DNA of 64,000 nt from Stenotrophomonas rhizophila (GTDB lineage: Bacteria; Pseudomonadota; Gammaproteobacteria; Xanthomonadales; Xanthomonadaceae). Numbering within the stretch: position 1 is the stretch's first letter; each line of letters begins with the position of its first letter. The position numbers and the translations under genes were made by a program. Below are positions 56,939-64,000 of this stretch, one piece after another. The notes beneath the pieces are model-generated. The model saw only the letters and a program-made list of their open reading frames with translations, was not told where the DNA came from and searched no databases. The stretch lies in assembly GCF_003751305.1 (NCBI RefSeq), contig NZ_RJKV01000001.1:1221586-1285585 (forward strand), given 5' to 3'.

Positions 56939-59047
56939 TCAACTGATCGTGCCGACCAGCTTCAACCGTTTGTCCTCGGGCACCTCGCTGTAGGCGAGTA
57001 CGGACAGCGAGGGGACGCTGTGGCGTACCAGCCGTGCCAGCGCGGCACGTACCGGGCCAGGCACCAGCACGACCGCCGGCTCGTTCTTCGCTTCCTGCTT
57101 GCCGACACATTCGGCCAGGCTTTGATGCAGTCGCTCGGCGAGTCCGGGTTCCAGCGCGGCGCCGTTGCCCTGAGTGGACTCCTGCAAGACGCGTTCCAGT
57201 TGCGGGTTGAGGGTGAACACCGGCAGCTCCGCCGACATTCCGGCGATCTCCTGCACGATGAAACGGCCCAGCGCATTGCGCACGGCAGCGGTCAGCACCG
57301 CCGGGTCCTGGCTGGTCGGGGCGCTTTCGACCAGCGACTCGACGATCTTGCGCAGCTGGCGGATCGGAATGCGTTCGATCAGCAGGTTCTGCAGCACGCG
57401 CACCACGGCCGAGAGCGGCAGCGACTTGGGTGTCAGATCCTCGACCAGCTTCGGTGCGCTCTTGGCCAGGTTGGCCAGCAGCTGCTGCACTTCTTCATGG
57501 CCGAGCAGTTCCGGGGCGTGCTCGCGGATCAGGTGCGACAGATGCGTGGCGACCACCGTGGCCGGATCGACCACCGTGTAGCCCATCGTTTCGGCGTTGG
57601 CGCGCTGGTGCGGTTGGATCCAGGTGGCGTCCAGGCCGAAGGCGGGATCCTTGCCGGCAATGCCCTCCAGCGTGCCCAGCGCGCTGCCCGGGTCCAGCGC
57701 GAGTTCGCGGTCCGGGTGGATCTCGGCCGTGGCTACCGGGACGCCGTGGATCAGCAGGCGGTAGGCGGTGGCGGGCAGTTCGAGGTTGTCGCGGATGTGG
57801 ACGGAGGGAATCAGGAAGCCGATGTCGTGGGTGAGTTTGCGGCGCACGCCCTTGATCCGCGCCATCAGCTCGCCACCCTGGTTCTTGTCGACCAGTGGGA
57901 TCAGCCGATAGCCGACCTCCAGGCCGAGCGGATCGACCGGGCGCAGTTCGTCCCAGGTCAGTTCGGCGGTGGACGAGGGAGTGGCGCCGGGCAGGCCGAG
58001 TGTTTCGGGACGATTGGCAGCGGGAGATTCGGCGGCGCGCGCAGCGGCCACGCTCTTCTTCCAGGCTTTCCAGGCAACGACGCCGAGGATCGCCGACAGC
58101 GTCAAGAAGGCGACGTTGGGCATACCCGGCACCAGGCCGACCACGCCCATGATCGCCGCGGCGATGGTGAGTGCGCGGTACTGGCCGAACACCTGTCCCA
58201 TCATGGCCTGGGCCATGTCCTGCGAGCGCGAGGCACGGGTCACCAGCATGGCCACCGCCGAGGACACCAGCAGCGCCGGCAGCTGCGCCACCAGGCCGTC
58301 ACCGATGGAGAGCAGGGTGTAGGTGGCCGCGGCATCGCCGAAGGGCATGCCGTGCTGGAGTACGCCGACGGCCAGGCCGCCGATCAAGTTGATGAACAGG
58401 ATCAGGATGCCGGCGATCGCATCGCCGCGGATGAACTTGCTCGCGCCGTCCATGGCGCCGTAGAAGTCGGCTTCCTCGCGGACTTCTTCGCGGCGGGCCT
58501 TGGCCTCTTCACGCGTCAGCAAACCGGCGTTGAGGTCGGCATCGATGGCCATCTGCTTGCCGGGCATGGCGTCCAGGATGAAGCGCGCGGTCACTTCGGA
58601 CACGCGGCCGGCACCCTTGGTGATCACCACGAAGTTGATGATGGTCAGGATCGCGAACACCACGATGCCGACCGCGTAGTTGCCGCCGATGACGAACTCA
58701 CCGAACGCGGCGATCACCTTGCCGGCGGCCTCGTGGCCGTTCTGGCCATGCAGCAGGATCACGCGGGTGGAGGCCACGTTCAGCGCCAGCCGCAGCATGG
58801 TGGTGATCAGCAGCACGATCGGGAAGATGGTGAAGTCCAGCGGGCGCTTCACGTAGACCACCGCCAGCAGCACCATCAGCGAGATGGCGATGTTGAAGGT
58901 GAACAGTGCATCGAGCACCGGCGGGGCCAGCGGGACGACCACCATGGCCAGCAGCGCCAGCACGATCAGCGGGGCGCCGAGGCCGTTGCGGATCATGTCC
59001 AGGGCGCGGCGGACGTTCATGCCGCCTGCAGCGGGCTGTGCGCTCAT
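56939..59047 (-). CDS. flhA: Flagellar export gate protein FlhA
   Basis: A 702-residue export component with about eight spans in the N-terminal half. The conserved FHIPEP-type region reads as KRPLDFTIFPIVLLITTMLRLALNVASTR and KGAGRVSEVTARFILDAMPGKQMAIDADL. The cytoplasmic C-terminal domain (about 350-702) docks chaperone-substrate complexes. It starts overlapping the flhB stop (ATGA). Confidence 0.97.
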   Translation of the reverse strand: MSAQPAAGGMNVRRALDMIRNGLGAPLIVLALLAMVVVPLAPPVLDALFTFNIAISLMVLLAVVYVKRPLDFTIFPIVLLITTMLRLALNVASTRVILLHGQNGHEAAGKVIAAFGEFVIGGNYAVGIVVFAILTIINFVVITKGAGRVSEVTARFILDAMPGKQMAIDADLNAGLLTREEAKARREEVREEADFYGAMDGASKFIRGDAIAGILILFINLIGGLAVGVLQHGMPFGDAAATYTLLSIGDGLVAQLPALLVSSAVAMLVTRASRSQDMAQAMMGQVFGQYRALTIAAAIMGVVGLVPGMPNVAFLTLSAILGVVAWKAWKKSVAAARAAESPAANRPETLGLPGATPSSTAELTWDELRPVDPLGLEVGYRLIPLVDKNQGGELMARIKGVRRKLTHDIGFLIPSVHIRDNLELPATAYRLLIHGVPVATAEIHPDRELALDPGSALGTLEGIAGKDPAFGLDATWIQPHQRANAETMGYTVVDPATVVATHLSHLIREHAPELLGHEEVQQLLANLAKSAPKLVEDLTPKSLPLSAVVRVLQNLLIERIPIRQLRKIVESLVESAPTSQDPAVLTAAVRNALGRFIVQEIAGMSAELPVFTLNPQLERVLQESTQGNGAALEPGLAERLHQSLAECVGKQEAKNEPAVVLVPGPVRAALARLVRHSVPSLSVLAYSEVPEDKRLKLVGTIS

Positions 59048-60174
59048 GAGCGGGCTCCCTTGCCGAATTCATCGATGTCGATGCTGGGGCTGGCCGGCAT
59101 CGGGCCGGTGTGCCAGCTGCGCAGCTGGTAGACGTAGGAGAGGACCTGGGCCACGGCCGAATACAGTCTCACGGGAATTTCCTTTCCAAGTTGACCTTCC
59201 CGATACAAGGCGCGTGCCAAAGGCGGGGCGGAGACGATGGCGACCTTGTTGCCGTCGGCCACTTCACGGATGCGCAGGGCGGTTTCATCCACGCCCAACG
59301 CCACCACGGTGGGCGCGCCCATCTTTCCGCCCTCGTATTTCAGGGCGACCGCGTAGTGGGTCGGGTTGACCACCACCACGTCGGCGGTGGGCACCGCTTC
59401 CATCATCCGGCGGTTGGCCAGCTGCTGCTGGAGCTGGCGGATGCGGCCCTTGACCTCCGGGCTGCCCTCGCTCTCCTTCATTTCCCGGCGCAGCTCTTCA
59501 CGGGTCATCTTCAGCTTGCGCATCCAGTTCCAGCGCTGGTACGGCGCATCGATGAAGGCCAGCAGCATCATCGCGCCGCCGGTGGCCAGCATCAGCTTCA
59601 GGGTGAAGCCCAGGCCGTGGACCATGGCGGTTTCCAGCGGCTGGTTGAGCAGATCGCGCAGGGGCCGGATGCCGTGCCAGACCACCAGCCCGGCCGCGGT
59701 ACCGACGAAAGCGATGCGCAGCAGGGATTTGGTGAACTCGGCGATCGCTTCCGGGCCGTACAGGCGCTTCATGCCGGCCATCGGGCTCATGCGCTTGAAG
59801 TCGGGCATCATCGATTTGTTCGACCAGCGCAGCCCGCCCATCACCACCGGTGACAGGAAACTGGCCAGCAGGCAGATCACGATCAGCGGCCACATCGCCA
59901 GCATCAGGCGCAGCAGCAGCTCGCCGAAATGCCCGAACAGCGCCTTGGGGTGCAGCCACAGGGCCGGCTCGGGGCTCAGCGCGAACTGCATCCAGGTTTT
60001 GGTGTTGCGGGCGATGGTGCCGGAAAACGCCATCAGCGCCAGAACACCGGCACCGAACACGGCCGCCGTGGCCAGTTCACGCGAACGCGGGATATTGCCC
60101 TGTTCCCGGGCATCGCGCAGACGCTTTTCGGTGGGTAATTCGGTTTTTTCGCCGGCTTGTTCGTTCTCGGACAT
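59044..60174 (-). CDS. flhB: Flagellar export specificity switch protein FlhB
   Basis: A 376-residue protein with four spans and a cytoplasmic autocleavage domain with NPTH in VVVVNPTHYAVALKYE. Cleavage there switches export from hook to filament proteins. It starts with the typical MSENEQAGEKTELPTEKRLRDAREQG. The tail after YQLRSWH is longer than usual (about 20 residues, Pro/Asp-rich). It is coupled to flhA. Confidence 0.96.
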   Translation of the reverse strand: MSENEQAGEKTELPTEKRLRDAREQGNIPRSRELATAAVFGAGVLALMAFSGTIARNTKTWMQFALSPEPALWLHPKALFGHFGELLLRLMLAMWPLIVICLLASFLSPVVMGGLRWSNKSMMPDFKRMSPMAGMKRLYGPEAIAEFTKSLLRIAFVGTAAGLVVWHGIRPLRDLLNQPLETAMVHGLGFTLKLMLATGGAMMLLAFIDAPYQRWNWMRKLKMTREELRREMKESEGSPEVKGRIRQLQQQLANRRMMEAVPTADVVVVNPTHYAVALKYEGGKMGAPTVVALGVDETALRIREVADGNKVAIVSAPPLARALYREGQLGKEIPVRLYSAVAQVLSYVYQLRSWHTGPMPASPSIDIDEFGKGARS

Positions 60175-60238
60175 CAGGGGCACGACACGGGAGGAGATAC
60201 CCGGGTCGTGCAAGAACCGTTCCGCGGGCTACGAGAAG

Positions 60239-60311
60239 GTAGTGCCGGCCGCTGGCCGGCTCCAGGCGATGCCTGCTGGGTTCTGAGGAGCCGGCCAGCG
60301 GCCGGCACTAC
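60239..60311. repeat. Inverted pair of SMAG/REP palindromes
   Basis: A plus-strand unit (60239-60261) and a minus-strand unit (60289-60311), both GTAG-headed with GCCGGCCGCTGGCCGGC-like palindromes, face each other 27 bases apart. They lie between the GGDEF-EAL gene and flhB. The pair can form one long hairpin and may limit read-through inside the flagellar block. Confidence 0.88.
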
Positions 60312-60324
60312 CGGGTATCCAGCA

Positions 60325-62469
60325 TCACCCCGCCGAGGCCCCTGGCCGCGGCTGGGCCTTCCAGCCTGCCGAGACCTCCACTCTGGGGCGGGGCAGGTCA
60401 TGCAGCTGCATGAAGCGCTCCGGGTCCACTGGCCGGCCGAGCAGATACCCCTGCAGGTAGTCGCAGCCCAGCCGCTCCAGGTAAGCCCGTTGGCCGGCGG
60501 TCTCGACGCCTTCGGCGACGATGTCCATGTCCAGGGCATGCCCCAGCGCCACGATCGCCGAGACGATCACCACGTCCTCGGAGCTGTTTTCCAGATCGCG
60601 CACGAACGCATGGTCGATCTTGATCTCGGTGGCCGGCAGCCGCTTGAGGTACAGCAGGCTGGAATACCCGGTGCCGAAATCATCGATGGAGATGCCCACG
60701 CCCAGCGCGGCCATGGCCTGCAACAGGGTCAGGCTGGCCTCGGTGTCACGCATCACGGTGCTTTCCGTGATTTCCAGGATCAGCCGGCGTGGCTGGAGGT
60801 GATGGGTCTTGAGCGCCTCGCGCACTTCCTGCAGCAGATTGGGCGAGGCGAACTGGATCGGTGAGAGATTCACCGAGACCGTCCAGCCGTCATGCCCGGC
60901 GTCGTGCCACACACGCAGCTGCCGGCAGGCCTCGTTGAGCGCCCAGCGGCCGATGTCGTTGATCACGCCGCTGCGCTCGGCCAGGCGGATGAAGCGGTCC
61001 GGCGGGATCAGGCCCTGCTGCGGGTGACGCCAGCGGATCAGCGCTTCGGCCCCGCTGACCGACTGGCCGGCCACGCGGGTCTTGGGCTGGTAGTGCAGGA
61101 ACAGCTGCTCGGTACCGATCGCCCGACGCAGGTCGGCGAGGAGCTGGAACTGCTGCTCGGCGCTGTCGTTCATCCAGTCGGCGAAGCGCACATAGGCATT
61201 GCGGCCGGCTTCCTTGGCCTGGTACATCGCCGCATCGGCGAAGGCCATGAGCTGACGCTCACTGACGGCGTGGTCGGGGCAGATGGCGATGCCGATGCTG
61301 GCGGTCACCTGCAGGTCCTGGTGCGGCAGCAATGGTTCGCGGCCCACGGTCTGGATGATGCGGCTGGCCAGCGCGGCGACATCCTCGTCGTTCTCGATCG
61401 GCACCACCAGCACGAATTCGTCGCCGCCGAGCCGCGCGATCATGTCCGCCGGCCGCAGCAGCTTGCGGGTGCGATCGGCGACAGCGACCAGCAGCGCATC
61501 GCCGGTCTGGTGTCCGTAGGCATCATTGACCTGTTTGAAGCCATCCAGATCCATGAACATCACCGCGAACCGGCTGCCGCGCTGCTCGGCCTCGGCCAGC
61601 GCCTGTTCGATGCGCTGCTGCAGCAGCCGGCGATTGGGTAGACGGGTCAGGGGGTCGTGCAGGGCTGCCTGGGTCAACTCGGCCTGCGCATCATCCAGTG
61701 AGCTGGTCAGGTGCGTATTGCGCAGACGCAGCAGCTGCGCCTCCATGCGCTGGTCCAGCCAGGAGACGATCAGCACGATGGCCAGGATCGCGATGGTGAG
61801 CACCAGCACCACCAGCGCCAGCCACTGTGCCTGAAGGCCGTCACCCGCGGCGGCACCGCAGAGGCTGCCGGCGGGGAAACGTGCTGCGGCCATGCCGGTG
61901 TAGTGCATGCCTACGATGGCCGCGCCGAGCACCAGCGCCGGGGCGATGCGATCACGAAGACGCCGGTGGCTGCTGCGCAGGCGGAAGGCGATGTACAGCG
62001 CGGCCCAGGAGGCGGCCACTGCGATGAGCAGCGACAGTGCCACCCAGCCGGCGTGATAGTCGATCCCGGGCTGCATGTACAGCGCGGCCATGCCCAGGTA
62101 GTGCATCGATGCGATGCCGCTGCCCATCAATACCGCGCCGAGCACGAGGCGGCCGTTCGGCAGGGTCGGGCGTGAGACCAGCCACAGCGCGAAGATGGAG
62201 GAGGCCACGGCGGCCAACAGCGAGACGGTGGTCAGGCCCAGCGCATAGCCGAGCGGGATCGGGAGCTGGAAAGCGAGCATGCCGATGAAGTGCATCGACC
62301 AGATGCCCAGCCCCATCGCGCCTCCGCCCCCGATCAGCCACAACCAGGTGGAGCGGCGTGTGGCCGCCGTGGTGACCCGGCTGGCCATGTCCAGCGCAGT
62401 GAAGGAGGCCAGCACGGCCACGAGAAACGAGACAACGACCAACCACGGGGTGTAGCTGCCGATCAGCAT
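60325..62469 (-). CDS. MHYT-GGDEF-EAL protein (c-di-GMP synthesis and/or breakdown)
   Basis: A 714-residue membrane protein. Residues 1-235 hold seven spans with three MHYT-type motifs (WSMHFIGMLAF, ASMHYLGMAAL, GMHYTGMAA), which are thought to bind copper and sense gases such as oxygen or NO. The GGDEF domain keeps its active site (RLGGDEFVLV). The EAL domain keeps AEALIRW, EITES, DDFGTGYSSL and AEGVE. Both activities may therefore be present. It sits inside the flagellar export gene run between fliR and flhB, linking c-di-GMP to motility. Confidence 0.93.
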   Translation of the reverse strand: MLIGSYTPWLVVVSFLVAVLASFTALDMASRVTTAATRRSTWLWLIGGGGAMGLGIWSMHFIGMLAFQLPIPLGYALGLTTVSLLAAVASSIFALWLVSRPTLPNGRLVLGAVLMGSGIASMHYLGMAALYMQPGIDYHAGWVALSLLIAVAASWAALYIAFRLRSSHRRLRDRIAPALVLGAAIVGMHYTGMAAARFPAGSLCGAAAGDGLQAQWLALVVLVLTIAILAIVLIVSWLDQRMEAQLLRLRNTHLTSSLDDAQAELTQAALHDPLTRLPNRRLLQQRIEQALAEAEQRGSRFAVMFMDLDGFKQVNDAYGHQTGDALLVAVADRTRKLLRPADMIARLGGDEFVLVVPIENDEDVAALASRIIQTVGREPLLPHQDLQVTASIGIAICPDHAVSERQLMAFADAAMYQAKEAGRNAYVRFADWMNDSAEQQFQLLADLRRAIGTEQLFLHYQPKTRVAGQSVSGAEALIRWRHPQQGLIPPDRFIRLAERSGVINDIGRWALNEACRQLRVWHDAGHDGWTVSVNLSPIQFASPNLLQEVREALKTHHLQPRRLILEITESTVMRDTEASLTLLQAMAALGVGISIDDFGTGYSSLLYLKRLPATEIKIDHAFVRDLENSSEDVVIVSAIVALGHALDMDIVAEGVETAGQRAYLERLGCDYLQGYLLGRPVDPERFMQLHDLPRPRVEVSAGWKAQPRPGASAG

Positions 62470-62613
62470 GGATGACTCTCTCCCTGGTCAACACCTGAGC
62501 GATACGACAGAACGCCACGCCATCACCGCAGACAGCGGGTGAAGGTTTCGTCATCGCCGTGCGACGGCGCAGCGGAACGCAGGGCCAGACTAACAACCCG
62601 ACCGGGGGGCGCC

Positions 62614-62628
62614 GCAAGTGACGAATGG
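62614..62628. promoter_or_regulatory. Second copy of the rpfD-upstream repeat core
   Basis: GCAAGTGACGAATGG lies about 145 bases upstream of the MHYT-GGDEF-EAL gene and 45 bases from the fliR stop. Its last 14 bases equal the first repeat before rpfD. No clear second repeat exists at 21 bases on either side. It is a candidate LytTR-type half site only. Confidence 0.35.
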
Positions 62629-62672
62629 CCCGCTTTCGGCCACCTTCCGCGCTGTCCCGGGTGTGTCCCGGG

Positions 62673-63464
62673 TCAGCGGCTGACGCTGTCGGCCGCGTCG
62701 AAGGCGGCATCGAACAGACGCTGTACCGGCGGCCCCATCTCGCCGGCCAGCACAGTCAGCAGGAACAGACCCAGCAGCAGGGCCACCGGCAGGCCCAGCT
62801 GGATCGGGTTGAGCGCGGGCGCGGCACGTGCCAGCACGCCGAAGGCCAGATTGATGGCCAGCATCGCGACGGTGAGCGGCAGCGCCAGCGTGAGCGCGCC
62901 ACGGAATACCTGCAGCAGGAACGTGGGGGCGATGGCGAAGAACGCATGCGGATCGGGCAGGGCGGTGCCGATCGGCAATGCCTTGTAGCTGTCCATCAAC
63001 AATGAAATCAGCGCCAGGTGACCGTTGGACGCGAAGAACAGCAGTCCGAACAGCAGATAGAACCACTGCCCGATCACGCCGGAGCTGCCACCGCGCATCG
63101 GATCACTCATCTGCGCGAAGGCCAGGCCGGTACCCTGTGCGACCAGTTCACCGGCCATCGCACCGGCTTCGAATACCAGCCGCAGCAGGAAACCGATCGA
63201 GATGCCGATGGCCAGCTCGCGGGCGATGGTCAGCACGGTGGCTGCATCGAAGCCGGTCCATTCCGGTACCGGCGGCAGCATCGGCGAGAGCGCGATCGCC
63301 AGTGCACCGGCAAGCATCACGCGTACCCGCGAAGGCACCGCGCGGGTGCCGATCAGCGGCATCGCCATGATCATGGCGCCGATGCGCAGCATGGTCCACA
63401 GGATCGTGCCGATCATGCCGAAGGCCTGCAGGCCGTCGGCGGCCATCTGGGTCGCGGAATCCAC
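62673..63464 (-). CDS. fliR: Flagellar export protein FliR
   Basis: A 263-residue export-gate protein with about six spans. Features include the N-terminal IGTILWTMLRIGAMIMAMPLIGTRAVPSRVRV, the central ELVAQGTGLAFAQMSDPMRG typical of FliR, and hydrophobic C-terminal segments. It follows fliQ by ten bases. A 203-base gap with no gene follows before the GGDEF-EAL gene. Confidence 0.95.
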   Translation of the reverse strand: MDSATQMAADGLQAFGMIGTILWTMLRIGAMIMAMPLIGTRAVPSRVRVMLAGALAIALSPMLPPVPEWTGFDAATVLTIARELAIGISIGFLLRLVFEAGAMAGELVAQGTGLAFAQMSDPMRGGSSGVIGQWFYLLFGLLFFASNGHLALISLLMDSYKALPIGTALPDPHAFFAIAPTFLLQVFRGALTLALPLTVAMLAINLAFGVLARAAPALNPIQLGLPVALLLGLFLLTVLAGEMGPPVQRLFDAAFDAADSVSR

Positions 63465-63474
63465 GGCGGCTGCC

Positions 63475-63744
63475 TCAGCCGATCAGATGTGGAATGCGCT
63501 GGAACAGCAGCGTGGTGTATTCGACCAGATGGCCGATCAACAGGCTGCCGAGCGCGAACAACACCACCGTCAAGGCCGCGGCCTTGGCCACGAAAGCGAT
63601 GGTCGGCTCGTTGAGCTGGGTGGCCGCCTGGACCACGCCGACCACCACGCCGACGATCAGCACGGTGAGCAGCAGCGGGCCGGCGACCCACAACACGGTG
63701 ATCAGGCCACCACGCAGTTCGGTCAGGGCAAGTTCGGGCGTCAT
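63475..63744 (-). CDS. fliQ: Flagellar export protein FliQ
   Basis: An 89-residue protein with two spans (LITVLWVAGPLLLTVLIVGVVVG and a later LTVVLFALGSLLIGHLV) around VVQAATQLNEPTIAFVAK, the FliQ signature. It is part of the export gate with FliP and FliR. It lies between them in the usual P-Q-R order, 38 bases after fliP. Confidence 0.96.
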   Translation of the reverse strand: MTPELALTELRGGLITVLWVAGPLLLTVLIVGVVVGVVQAATQLNEPTIAFVAKAAALTVVLFALGSLLIGHLVEYTTLLFQRIPHLIG

Positions 63745-63782
63745 GTCAGTCTCGGTCCGTATCGATCAACAGGGCGGGGCGG

Positions 63783-64000
63783 TCAGACCGCATTGAAACT
63801 GGCAGCCAAGGTGCCAACCACGAGAACCCAGCCATCCACCAGCACGAACAAGAGGATCTTGAAGGGGGCGGAGACCAGCATCGGCGAGAGCATCATCATG
63901 CCCATCGACATCAGTACGCTGGCCACGACCAGATCGATGATCACGAACGGGATGAAGATCAGGAAGCCGATCTCGAAGGCGGTCTTCAGCTCGCTGGTGA
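63783..64000 (-). CDS. fliP: Flagellar export protein FliP, C-terminal part
   Basis: Only the last 72 codons are in the window; the gene runs off the right edge. The translation ends in [19 protein letters not shown], the conserved FliP end, after [24 protein letters not shown] sequence. The family forms the core ring of the flagellar export gate. Confidence 0.95.
   Translation of the reverse strand, partial: TSELKTAFEIGFLIFIPFVIIDLVVASVLMSMGMMMLSPMLVSAPFKILLFVLVDGWVLVVGTLAASFNAV

Noticed and set aside
57020..59131. 703-codon open frame on the + strand opposite flhA
   Set aside because: Antisense to flhA; no start signal and no domain.

Overview
This is a high-GC chromosomal window from a gammaproteobacterium of the family Xanthomonadaceae. 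Stenotrophomonas is the most likely genus. Two things point there: a complete rpf (diffusible signal factor, DSF) cluster in Xanthomonas-like order, and several short GTAG-headed palindromes (SMAG-type REP units) between genes. Species was not determined. No rRNA, tRNA, CRISPR array or insertion sequence was seen.

Region 1 (1-27.3 kb) is core housekeeping genes interleaved with the rpf cluster. On the + strand run carB (3' part), greA, rpfE, recJ and a small unknown gene. Three genes follow that are not classical rpf members: a DUF1176 exported protein, a VIT/DUF2135 protein and a PAP2 phosphatase. Then come rpfD (LytTR regulator), prfB with an intact programmed +1 frameshift, lysS, rpfG (HD-GYP c-di-GMP phosphodiesterase) and rpfC (hybrid DSF sensor kinase). 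Convergent to them on the - strand lie rpfF (DSF synthase), rpfB (acyl-CoA ligase) and rpfA/acnA (aconitase A). A VapBC-type toxin-antitoxin pair sits between acnA and acnB. RpfF makes the fatty-acid signal, RpfB is linked to fatty-acid and signal turnover, RpfC senses the signal, and RpfG lowers c-di-GMP.

Region 2 (27.3-29.07 kb) is a small accessory patch with more AT-rich composition. It holds an AbiC-like membrane protein, two overlapping small unknown ORFs and a decayed duplicate of the 3' end of cheB.

Region 3 (29.07-64 kb) is one long motility and chemotaxis block, all transcribed leftwards. From right to left it contains fliP (partial), fliQ, fliR, an MHYT-GGDEF-EAL protein, flhB, flhA, flhF, fleN, fliA, cheY, cheZ, cheA, motA/motB-type stator genes, a ParA-like ATPase, a ParP-like CheW-domain protein, a STAS protein, a second cheY and cheA, four chemoreceptors, a PilZ brake protein (ycgR), cheW, cheR, cheD and cheB. 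At least eight sites resembling sigma-28 (FliA) promoters (TAAA-N15-GCCGATAA) precede the late genes, so fliA in this window probably drives most of the block. Three of the four receptors end in a WQEF pentapeptide suited to recruiting CheR/CheB.

The observations most worth following are the direct-repeat LytTR-type sites before rpfD and near the GGDEF-EAL gene, the duplicated short motifs in CheA and the ParP-like protein, the apparently leaderless motA transcript, and the cheB-remnant accessory patch.
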